From Sulfurospirillum sp. 1612 (lineage in GTDB: Bacteria; Campylobacterota; Campylobacteria; Campylobacterales; Sulfurospirillaceae), in assembly GCF_036556685.1 (NCBI RefSeq), contig NZ_CP140614.1, positions 992,001 to 1,056,000 on the forward strand: a stretch of 64,000 bases of DNA, written 5' to 3'. The first letter of the stretch is position 1, and each line of letters starts with the position of its first letter. Below, piece by piece: positions 36,665-45,293 of this stretch. Under the pieces are notes generated by a model, which worked only from the letters and a program-made list of their open reading frames with translations, did no database searches and was not told the origin of the DNA. The position numbers and the translations under genes are program-made.

Positions 36665-38860
36665 ATGAAATTTTTTATTCTTTTTTGTTTTTCGGTGCTA
36701 CCGATGTTTGCGCTCAATATTCTTATTCTCAATTCTTATGAATCCACTTTTGCCTGGACACAATCTCAAACGAGCGCGATTATCGAAAAACTGCATGAAA
36801 AAAATCTCAACCATTTGCATATCTACACGGAGTATATGGATACAAAAGTATTGCCACTAACGGCAAAAAGAGAGCAAAATATCTTAGGGTTTTTACAAAA
36901 TAAATATGAAAAAATTCCTTTTGATATCGTGGTCACTACCGATGATAATGCATTGAAATTTGTTGAATATTATAAAGAAAAAAAACTCTTCAAAAAGGCA
37001 AAAGTTTTCTTCTCTGGGGTGAATACCATCTCTTTGGCGAGTCAATTAAATCCGCGTGAATATGCCGGTGTTTTTGAAAAAAAACATCCTTTAAAAAACT
37101 TCAATCTAGCGAAAAAAATAAATCCGAGATTAAAAGTGATTTACTTGGTGACAGATGATTCGAAGACATCGACAGAAGAGATGCAGTTATATCAAAAACA
37201 GTTACACGGTGAAACTGCAATCAAATTGGTGTATATTCAAGAGAAAAATATCGAAAATGTACTGAAAAAGCTCAAGCATTATGAACCAGAATCTATCATG
37301 ATATTATTGGTGTTTTCAAGTTTTCAGTACAATCACCAACACCTCCCTTATCAAAAAGCAGCACAACTTTTATCGCAAGTGTACCAAAATCCCATGCTCG
37401 TTCATACCCATGTTTATATCAATATTCCCCATACGAATATTGTAGCAGGTGATTGTACCGATGGTAAAGTACAAGGCACTATGGTTGCGAAAAAAATCTT
37501 TCAATATCTACTTGGCACCAAGATGCAAAATATCGGTTTTGAGATGCAAGATGGCAATCGTATTTATCTTAATGTGAAAAATCTCCATCGCTATAATATT
37601 CATATTAACGATTTAGGCGTTACCAATCCGAAGTTGGTGAATCCACTCACCTCTTTTTATGATTTGTACGCTTCTTGGATTTATGCATTTCTTATTATAT
37701 TAGGGGTCATTTTGTTGCTTTTTTACACTTTGACCAAAAAGAATCAATCACTTAAAAAAGCACTAAAAAATTTGAAAATATTAGCAGAAACCGCATTTGG
37801 TGGTATTATTGTACTTGATCCCAAAATGAAAATCGAGTATGTCAATCAAAGAGTGTTTGATATCACAGCGTTTGAACATCATGAAATGCTAAGGATGCAT
37901 ATCTTAAAGTTTGTGCATCCCAATGACGTTAAAATTGTCGAAAACATGATAGAAACCCAACAAGAAAAACCAATAGAAATACGGTTTCTCAAAAAAAATC
38001 ATACATTTTTTTATGTGCTCCTTCGATGCAGGAAGATGAGCTTTAACAATAAAATTTATATGATTATCGGGATGACAGATATCAGTGATATGAAGCGGCA
38101 AGAAGAAAAAATCATACAGATGAATGAGACGCTCAAAGAAGAAATCGCTCGCGCTTTAGAAGAAAACACCAAACACCTTCAAGTCCTTCAAGAACAGAAC
38201 AAATTGGCTTCTATGGGCGAGATGATTGGGTCTATCGCACATCAGTGGCGACAACCTTTAAATGCTCTCAATATTAACGTGCAGAATTTGGATGATGATT
38301 ACGATGAGGGTTTGATTGATAAGCATTTTATCGACAATTTTATAATCAAAAATAGAAAGATTATTGAGTTTATGGACAAAACCATTGATGATTTTAGAAA
38401 CTTTTTTAAAATCGATAAAGAAGTGACGTGTTTTAGTGTTGCCAAAATTATTGATGAGGTACTTGTATTAGAGTCAAGCCATCTGAAAAACAACCATATC
38501 CTCGTGACGATTCGAGGTGATGATTTTGAGGTGCGAGGATTTGCCAACGAATTTAAACAAGTGATTCTCAATCTCTTGAGCAACGCTCGTGGCGCGATTT
38601 TGGACCATGCCATAGAACAAGGTTATATTGAAATCATACTTGATGCCCCGTCACTTAAAATCCAAGACAATGGCGGGGGTATTAAAGAAGAGATTATGGA
38701 CAGAATTTTTGAGCCATATTTTACAACCAAATCGCAAAGTTATGGAACAGGTGTTGGATTGTATATGTCAAAAATCATCATAGAAAAAAACATGGGTGGA
38801 ATTTTGAGAGTTGAAAATACGCAAGATGGCGCACTCTTTGAGATTATTACACAGAATTAA
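36665..38860 (+). CDS. membrane sensor histidine kinase with periplasmic substrate-binding domain
   Basis: About 731 residues. A signal-type N-terminus (MKFFILFCFSVLPMFA) leads to a periplasmic domain of about 300 residues of the ABC-substrate-binding type (LNILILNSYESTFAWTQ; YAGVFEKKHPLKNF). A transmembrane helix lies near residues 341-362, then a PAS domain, a coiled coil, the H-box AHQWRQPLNAL (His near 523), N-box NLLSNARGAI and G-boxes DNGGGI and GTGVGLYMSK. The complete kinase follows the GGDEF regulator by 19 bp. The ligand cannot be read from sequence. Start ATG 36665 rather than GTG 36659 keeps a clean signal peptide. Confidence 0.88.
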   Translation: MKFFILFCFSVLPMFALNILILNSYESTFAWTQSQTSAIIEKLHEKNLNHLHIYTEYMDTKVLPLTAKREQNILGFLQNKYEKIPFDIVVTTDDNALKFVEYYKEKKLFKKAKVFFSGVNTISLASQLNPREYAGVFEKKHPLKNFNLAKKINPRLKVIYLVTDDSKTSTEEMQLYQKQLHGETAIKLVYIQEKNIENVLKKLKHYEPESIMILLVFSSFQYNHQHLPYQKAAQLLSQVYQNPMLVHTHVYINIPHTNIVAGDCTDGKVQGTMVAKKIFQYLLGTKMQNIGFEMQDGNRIYLNVKNLHRYNIHINDLGVTNPKLVNPLTSFYDLYASWIYAFLIILGVILLLFYTLTKKNQSLKKALKNLKILAETAFGGIIVLDPKMKIEYVNQRVFDITAFEHHEMLRMHILKFVHPNDVKIVENMIETQQEKPIEIRFLKKNHTFFYVLLRCRKMSFNNKIYMIIGMTDISDMKRQEEKIIQMNETLKEEIARALEENTKHLQVLQEQNKLASMGEMIGSIAHQWRQPLNALNINVQNLDDDYDEGLIDKHFIDNFIIKNRKIIEFMDKTIDDFRNFFKIDKEVTCFSVAKIIDEVLVLESSHLKNNHILVTIRGDDFEVRGFANEFKQVILNLLSNARGAILDHAIEQGYIEIILDAPSLKIQDNGGGIKEEIMDRIFEPYFTTKSQSYGTGVGLYMSKIIIEKNMGGILRVENTQDGALFEIITQN

Positions 38861-38898
38861 AGTTTTTTTCGGTAAAATTGACGAAATTAAAATAGTAA

Positions 38899-39933
<1,035 letters not shown>

Positions 39934-39941
39934 CCCCCTAA

Positions 39942-39974
39942 CATCGGGTCGATAAGGTCTTATCGCACCCGATG
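39942..39974 (+). terminator. long hairpin after ilvC
   Basis: CATCGGGT plus CGATAAG (39942-39956) pairs with CTTATCG and ACCCGATG (39959-39974) with a single bulged C, giving 15 base pairs around a 2-nt turn. A clean T-run is missing, so it may stall, attenuate or protect the ilvC mRNA rather than fully end transcription. Confidence 0.6.
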
Positions 39975-39998
39975 TCCAATTTAATATAAAGATTATTT

Positions 39999-41111
39999 TT
40001 GATAAAAAAGAAGAAAAAACATCCAAGAAATAAAAAGAAAAGCTCTAAAAAAACAGCAAATTTTAAAAACCAATTATTTTATGCTGCCCTTGTTTTTATT
40101 GTTGTATTTTTAGGATTTGGTATCTACCAATATTTACATCAATCGTCGCAACGAAGCCAATCATCACAGTTGGTTAAAAAGCAAGACCAAGCAACACGCG
40201 ATTTAATGCGCAAGATGAAACAGATGCTAGAAGTGGAAAACAAAAGCGTCAAAGCAGAAATCAAAGCGATAGAAAAAAATAAAACAACAGAAGCAATTCC
40301 TGCGAAACAAGTCAGTGCCACACCCTTAGATAAAACACTACCTACCCCTAAAATAAAAATAGAAAAAGAGACAAAATCACTCTCAGAAATCCAAGATTAT
40401 GAGAGCAATAAGAAAAAAGATGTCCCAGAAAAACCTCCCGTTATAACCCATCATGATGAGCCTTATAAGGGGGCACCAAAGTTAGCGATTATCATCGATG
40501 ACGTGGCTTTTGCTCATGAGGTGAAAAATATTAAAAAGATACCTTTCAAAGTCTCGCCGTCGTTTTTCCCTCCCACCAAAGGGCATCCTAATACGATAAA
40601 ACTCTCACAGCAATTTTCATTTTCGATGGTACATCTCCCTTTAGAGGCAATGCATTTTGCCCATCCTGAACCGCATACTTTATTGGCGAGTGATTCTAGG
40701 GAGACGATTTATCAAAGAATTCAAACAATAAAAAAAGAGTTCCCTCGAACAACTTACTATAACAATCATACCGGTAGCAAATTTACCTCCAATGAAGCGG
40801 CCATGGAGAAATTGCTTGGTGTGATGCATGGTTTTGGGTTGCATTTTGTAGATAGTCGCACGATTGCCTCTACAAAAGCTCAAGTTGTGAGTAAAAAATT
40901 GCATTTGCGTCTTTTATCAAGGGATATCTTTTTGGATAATAATTCTGATCCTAAGGCGATCATAGCACAGTTGAAAAAAGCAGTACTCTTGGCAAAAAAA
41001 AGAGGGTATGCCATCGCGATAGGTCATCCGCATAAAAATACATTGCAAGTATTAGAGCATGCAAAAGGGTATCTACAGGGTGTGCAATTAGTCTATATCA
41101 ATGAGATTTAG
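39999..41111 (+). CDS. divergent polysaccharide deacetylase family protein
   Basis: A 370-residue protein. A very basic N-terminus (MIKKKKKHPRNKKK) precedes one transmembrane helix (LFYAALVFIVVFLGFGIYQY), a Lys/Glu-rich linker to about residue 160, and a divergent polysaccharide deacetylase domain (APKLAIIIDDVAFAHEV; MVHLPLEAMHF; YYNNHTGSKFTSNEAAM; GIGHPHKNT-type end). It is likely anchored in the inner membrane with the domain in the periplasm; function is unproven. The start is TTG. The dprA ATG directly follows its stop. Confidence 0.85.
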   Translation: MIKKKKKHPRNKKKSSKKTANFKNQLFYAALVFIVVFLGFGIYQYLHQSSQRSQSSQLVKKQDQATRDLMRKMKQMLEVENKSVKAEIKAIEKNKTTEAIPAKQVSATPLDKTLPTPKIKIEKETKSLSEIQDYESNKKKDVPEKPPVITHHDEPYKGAPKLAIIIDDVAFAHEVKNIKKIPFKVSPSFFPPTKGHPNTIKLSQQFSFSMVHLPLEAMHFAHPEPHTLLASDSRETIYQRIQTIKKEFPRTTYYNNHTGSKFTSNEAAMEKLLGVMHGFGLHFVDSRTIASTKAQVVSKKLHLRLLSRDIFLDNNSDPKAIIAQLKKAVLLAKKRGYAIAIGHPHKNTLQVLEHAKGYLQGVQLVYINEI

Positions 41112-41873
41112 ATGCAAGAAATTAAGCCTATTCCTAGTGCTTTTAATAGCCTAAAAGATCAACCCAAAAAGCTCTATTTCCAAGGAAACACCGCTTTACT
41201 TACTATGCCTAAAGTCTCAATTGTAGGGACAAGACATCCTATCTCTTATACCAAGCAAATGTGTCAAAAATTGGCTCATGCCTTAAGCAAACGTGGCGTT
41301 TGTGTGGTGAGTGGTGCCGCGATGGGTGTGGATGCTTTGGCGCATCGATCTGCTTTTCCTAATACGATTGCGGTGATGGCCAATTCACTTGATATTGTTT
41401 ATCCTAAAGTTAATATGGCATTGATTCAGGATATGGCACAGAAATCATTAGTGCTGAGTGAATATGAGCGCCATACCAAGGCGACACGATACAGTTTTGT
41501 ATTACGAAATCGTTTGGTTGTTGCATTGGGTGACGTTTTAGTCGTCGCAGAGGCAGATTTAAACAGTGGCTCAATGCGTAGTGTTGAAATCGCACAAAAA
41601 TTAGGCAAGAAAATCTATGTTTTTCCACATCGATTGCATGAGAGTTTGGGTACCAATTCACTCTTAGAAAAACATGAAGCCACGGCTATCTACGATATTG
41701 ATGCCTTTGCAGATCAGTTTGGTAGGGTAGAAGAAAATATCGATGCCTTGACAAAATTTTGCCAAACCCATGATGATTTAGACGATTTTTTAGAAGAATT
41801 TGGCACTGAAATCTATGATTTTGAGTTACAAGGTCGTATTGAAATTTCTAATATGAAGGTGGTGCTAAAATGA
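41112..41873 (+). CDS. dprA: DprA, DNA processing protein for transformation
   Basis: A 253-residue DprA. The Rossmann-like core shows VSIVGTRHPISY, VVSGAAMGVDALAH, and RNRLVVALGDVLVVAEA. It lacks both the N-terminal SAM domain and the C-terminal winged helix beyond a short tail, which explains the length. DprA protects incoming ssDNA and loads RecA. It is tightly coupled to the deacetylase and overlaps ruvX by 4 bp. Confidence 0.92.
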   Translation: MQEIKPIPSAFNSLKDQPKKLYFQGNTALLTMPKVSIVGTRHPISYTKQMCQKLAHALSKRGVCVVSGAAMGVDALAHRSAFPNTIAVMANSLDIVYPKVNMALIQDMAQKSLVLSEYERHTKATRYSFVLRNRLVVALGDVLVVAEADLNSGSMRSVEIAQKLGKKIYVFPHRLHESLGTNSLLEKHEATAIYDIDAFADQFGRVEENIDALTKFCQTHDDLDDFLEEFGTEIYDFELQGRIEISNMKVVLK

Positions 41874-42253
41874 TTTATGCCAGTATCGATGTGGGGTTGA
41901 AACGCATCGGTGTAGCCGTTTGTTTAGATGGGAAAATCGTATTTCCAAAAGATGCCATCATGCGCAAAAATAGACAACAAGCCGCACGGGATGTTGATGA
42001 TTTTTTGCAAGAGTGGCATGTGGATGTTTTGGTTGTGGGCCTTCCCCAAAGTGGCAGTAGTGCCCAGGAGATGCAGCGTCGAATTCGCCATTTTGTTTCA
42101 CTGTTAGATTTTGATCAAAAGATAGCCTTTCAAGATGAATACGGAAGCAGTCTTGAAGCCCAAGAGATGATGAAAGGCATCACCAAGCAGAGAAAAGATG
42201 GTAAAATCGATTCTCTAGCGGCAAAGATTATTTTAGAGCGGTGGTTATCTTAG
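41870..42253 (+). CDS. ruvX: RuvX/YqgF, putative Holliday junction resolvase-like nuclease
   Basis: A 127-residue RNase H-fold protein with ASIDVGLKRIGVAVCLDG at the start, the VVGLPQSGSSAQEM segment and a C-terminal KIDSLAAKIILERWL with the last acidic residue. Family members process 16S rRNA 5' ends and/or resolve junctions. Its 3' end overlaps the convergent Spx/ArsC-like gene by 9 bp. Confidence 0.92.
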   Translation: MIYASIDVGLKRIGVAVCLDGKIVFPKDAIMRKNRQQAARDVDDFLQEWHVDVLVVGLPQSGSSAQEMQRRIRHFVSLLDFDQKIAFQDEYGSSLEAQEMMKGITKQRKDGKIDSLAAKIILERWLS

Positions 42254-42586
42254 AAAGATATCTCGATATTTTTCCTCATCAAAGGCGACAATAACCTGAT
42301 CTTCAAATTCTATAACGGGACGTTTGATGAGTAGATTTTCATCGGCTAACCACTGAATTTTTTGTGCATCATCGAGATGTAATTCTTTTAACTTCAGCGT
42401 TCGGTATTTTGTTCCTTTGTTGTTAAACAGTAGCTCAAGTGGTACGTGTTTGAGCCACTTATTGATATGATCAAGACCAACAGGTTCTTTCTTAAAATCT
42501 ACCAACTCATAGGCAATATCATGATCTTTGAAAAACTTCAAAGCTTTTCTGACACTGCCACATGTTTTGATTCCATATACTTTCAT
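42245..42586 (-). CDS. Spx/ArsC (YffB-like) family protein
   Basis: A 113-residue thioredoxin-fold protein: MKVYGIKTCGSVRKALKFF carries one active-site cysteine followed by SVRKA, and LIKRPVIEF is the conserved ArsC-family RP segment. With a single cysteine and no CxxC it resembles YffB/ArsC rather than redox-switch Spx. A role in thiol chemistry or arsenate reduction is possible, and no ars genes are near. It is divergent from the flagellar rod-like gene. Confidence 0.85.
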   Translation of the reverse strand: MKVYGIKTCGSVRKALKFFKDHDIAYELVDFKKEPVGLDHINKWLKHVPLELLFNNKGTKYRTLKLKELHLDDAQKIQWLADENLLIKRPVIEFEDQVIVAFDEEKYRDIFLR

Positions 42587-42653
42587 TTGTTAATCCTATT
42601 TTAAATTTCAATAGTGTATAGTATATAAAATTATCTATTAAAAAGGAGTTATA

Positions 42654-42935
42654 ATGCAAGTAAATCTTAGTTCAATGCGCACTTATGAAGATTGGCTTTC
42701 AAATAATTCCAATAATATTGCCAATGTTAATACACAAGATTATAAGGCGATTGAGACGACACTAAAAAACAGTGCTGATAGCGTCACAGCCCATGCGAGC
42801 AACGGTGACAATGGTGTAGATTTAGCCAAAGAGATAACCGACCAGATTGTCATAAAGAATGGATTCCAAGCTAATGTCTCGGCTATTAAGACCCAAGATG
42901 AGATGATTGGCTCGGTATTGGATTTACTCGCTTAA
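42654..42935 (+). CDS. miniature flagellar rod/hook-type protein
   Basis: A 93-residue protein that joins both ends of the FlgB/C/F/G-E family: an N-terminal rod motif SNNSNNIANVNTQDYKA and a C-terminal helix QIVIKNGFQANVSAIKTQDE followed by IGSVLDLLA. Rod proteins are normally over 130 residues and carry a middle domain, which is missing here. AAGGAG lies 6 nt before the ATG. It may be an axial-protein helper or spare rod component. No flagellar gene is adjacent. Confidence 0.75.
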   Translation: MQVNLSSMRTYEDWLSNNSNNIANVNTQDYKAIETTLKNSADSVTAHASNGDNGVDLAKEITDQIVIKNGFQANVSAIKTQDEMIGSVLDLLA

Positions 42936-42939
42936 AACC

Positions 42940-43962
42940 TTAGAGGATTAACATCGCATCGCCATAAGAGAAAAATCGATACTTTTCTTTTACTGCTTCT
43001 TCATACAATGCCATCGTTTTTTCAATGCCAACAAATGACGCAACGAGCATCAAAAGGGTTGATTTTGGTAGATGGAAATTTGTCAAAAGATGATTGACAC
43101 GTATGGGCTTGTTTTGTGGATGTAGAAATAAATCACAATAGCCACTCTTTTCTCCTACTCTTGCATAATACTCGATGGTTCTTGTCACCGTAGTACCAAT
43201 AGCTAAAATGGGTTTATCAGAGCGTATTAATTCACAGGTTTGATTGCTAATGTCAAAGTACTCTTCATGCATTTTGTGATCATGAATATCCTCACAAGTG
43301 ACTGGCTTAAACGTTCCCGCACCCACATGTAAGGTTACTTTTTGGGTTTCAAAGCGATTTTGTAATATCTCAAACATCTCATCATCAAAATGTAGGGATG
43401 CCGTTGGTGCCGCGACAGCACCGCGGTGTTTGGCAAAAACACTCTGATAGTCACTGCAATCATCTTGTGTATCTTCTCTTTTGATATAAGGAGGAAGCGG
43501 GATGTGTCCTATGAGTTCTAAGACATCAAAGAGTTGCGCGGCATTGATTTTTTCTTCTTCAAGAAAAAATTCTACGACTCTCAATCCATCATCATGCATG
43601 GCAATGACACATGCTTTGAGACCATGGTCAAACCTTAGCCAGCTTCCCGGCTTGACGCGACCTTTGATATAAACAGAAAAATGATTCTCTTGTAAAGGGG
43701 CATTAAGAAGAAGTTCGACCTTGCCACCGGTGGATTTTTCACCATAAATTCTAGCTTTGACGACTTTGGTGTCATTAATCACAATAGCAGTATCTTGAGG
43801 AATATAATCTAAAATATCTCGAAAAGTCGTATGAATAATAGTATCTTTTTGACGCTCATAAATCAAAACTCTCGCACTCTTTTTGTCAGCCAGTGGGTTG
43901 AAGGCAATCAACTCACTGGGCAAATCATAGTCATAAGTCGCTACTGAAAATGGATCAATCAA
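42940..43962 (-). CDS. queA: QueA, SAM:tRNA ribosyltransferase-isomerase
   Basis: A 340-residue QueA: YDLPSELIAFNPLADKKSAR at the start, AVAAPTASLHF and LHVGAGTFKPV in the core, VNHLLTNFHLPKSTLL near the end. It transfers the ribosyl part of SAM to preQ1 in tRNA during queuosine synthesis. Start follows tatC by 4 bp on the minus strand; it is convergent with the rod-like gene. Confidence 0.96.
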   Translation of the reverse strand: MIDPFSVATYDYDLPSELIAFNPLADKKSARVLIYERQKDTIIHTTFRDILDYIPQDTAIVINDTKVVKARIYGEKSTGGKVELLLNAPLQENHFSVYIKGRVKPGSWLRFDHGLKACVIAMHDDGLRVVEFFLEEEKINAAQLFDVLELIGHIPLPPYIKREDTQDDCSDYQSVFAKHRGAVAAPTASLHFDDEMFEILQNRFETQKVTLHVGAGTFKPVTCEDIHDHKMHEEYFDISNQTCELIRSDKPILAIGTTVTRTIEYYARVGEKSGYCDLFLHPQNKPIRVNHLLTNFHLPKSTLLMLVASFVGIEKTMALYEEAVKEKYRFFSYGDAMLIL

Positions 43963-43966
43963 TGCA

Positions 43967-44758
43967 TTACTCGGCGTCTTTTTTTTCTAATGTTTGTATT
44001 GTAGGTTCTGCGTCATCATCGTCATCTTCGGTTTCGTCATCATCATCTTTTTGAGCAGGGTTGACAATTTTTGCCACAATAATAGAGAGTCCATAGAGTA
44101 ATACCAAAGGACCTGCCATTAAAAACTGCGTCAAGACATCAGGTGGGGTTAATAGAGCAGAAACTGCAAAAATGATAATAATCGCATATCTAAAAAATCC
44201 CTTGAGTGATTCATCATCAACAAGTCCTAATTTTGCAAAAAAGAAGGTGATAACCGGCAACTCAAACGCGATTCCAAATCCGACAAGAAGTTTCGTAAAA
44301 AATCCGACATATTCTCCAATACTCGGCAGTGCCGTAAAGAGTTCGGAGCCAAAATTAATAAGAAAATTAAATCCAAGAGGGATGACAAGATAATAGCAAA
44401 AAATAGACCCAGCCAAAAACATAAAGGTTGCGGAGAGGACAAACGGCAGGACAAGTTTTTTTTCATCTTCATAAAGTCCCGGTGCTACAAAGAGCCAAAA
44501 TTGCCAAAAAAGTACTGGCAAAGATAGGATGATACCGGTAAAGAAAGAGACTTTAATCGCGGTAAAGAATGGTTCTTGAACTTTCGTAAAAATAACATGA
44601 GAATTAGCCGGTAAGACACCATTAAGGGGTGCAATCATCCAAGCGAGGATAGGTTCCCAAAAAGTAAAACAAGCAAAGAACATGACAAAGATGACAACGA
44701 CAGAGATAAACAGTCGCTTTCTTAGTTCGACTAAATGTGGTTTTAATTCATCAAACAT
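43967..44758 (-). CDS. tatC: TatC, twin-arginine translocase core subunit
   Basis: A 263-residue six-span membrane protein: PHLVELRKRLFIS at the cytoplasmic N-terminus, FTKVQEPFFTAIK in the first periplasmic loop, and FGIAFELPVITFFFAKLGLV. The tail after the last span is strongly acidic (KDDDDETEDDDDDAEP). TatC is the receptor for folded proteins with RR signal peptides. It starts 2 bp after tatB. Confidence 0.96.
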   Translation of the reverse strand: MFDELKPHLVELRKRLFISVVVIFVMFFACFTFWEPILAWMIAPLNGVLPANSHVIFTKVQEPFFTAIKVSFFTGIILSLPVLFWQFWLFVAPGLYEDEKKLVLPFVLSATFMFLAGSIFCYYLVIPLGFNFLINFGSELFTALPSIGEYVGFFTKLLVGFGIAFELPVITFFFAKLGLVDDESLKGFFRYAIIIIFAVSALLTPPDVLTQFLMAGPLVLLYGLSIIVAKIVNPAQKDDDDETEDDDDDAEPTIQTLEKKDAE

Positions 44759-44760
44759 TG

Positions 44761-45204
44761 TTAGGCATCCTCTTTGTCAGTTTTTTCAAGCTTTTCTGGC
44801 TGTTTTATTGTTTCGCTTTTCTCAATCTTTTCGACGGTTCTATTCGTGCCCATTGGGTCTTGTATGGCTCTTTTAGTTTTTGCGATGTCTTCTTTGACCT
44901 CTTTAAAAGTCTCATTGAGTCCTTGGGTGCTGCTTTTTATCTCTTCGAGTTCATCAAAAGAGAGTTCTTTTTTCGCGCTGGTTGCGGCACTATCAAGTTT
45001 TTTCTTATATTCCAATGCTTCATCTTTTAACTCTTGTATGTGCATTTCTTGTTCGATTGATGATTTTGCCTCATTGATGCTTTTTTTGAAAGTTTTAAAG
45101 AATTTGGCGACTTGCACCATCGCATCAGGTAGTTTTTCAGGTCCTAAAAATAATATAGCGATGATCGCTATAATCATTAATTCGCTAAAACCCATTCCAA
45201 ACAT
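44761..45204 (-). CDS. tatB: TatB, twin-arginine translocase subunit
   Basis: A 147-residue protein: MFGMGFSELMIIAIIAILF forms the single membrane helix, LGPEKLPDAM is the hinge and start of the amphipathic helix, and a long charged Lys/Glu coiled region follows. The length and tail suit TatB rather than TatA. TAT operon with tatC. A minus-strand TATAAT at 45244-45239 is a suitable promoter. Confidence 0.92.
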   Translation of the reverse strand: MFGMGFSELMIIAIIAILFLGPEKLPDAMVQVAKFFKTFKKSINEAKSSIEQEMHIQELKDEALEYKKKLDSAATSAKKELSFDELEEIKSSTQGLNETFKEVKEDIAKTKRAIQDPMGTNRTVEKIEKSETIKQPEKLEKTDKEDA

Positions 45205-45293
45205 AGTATATACCGCCTTTCGGTTTTTTAAAAGAGGAATTATATCCTACATTTACTCAAAAATAAATAAAGCTTTAGCAATTGAGGTGATTG

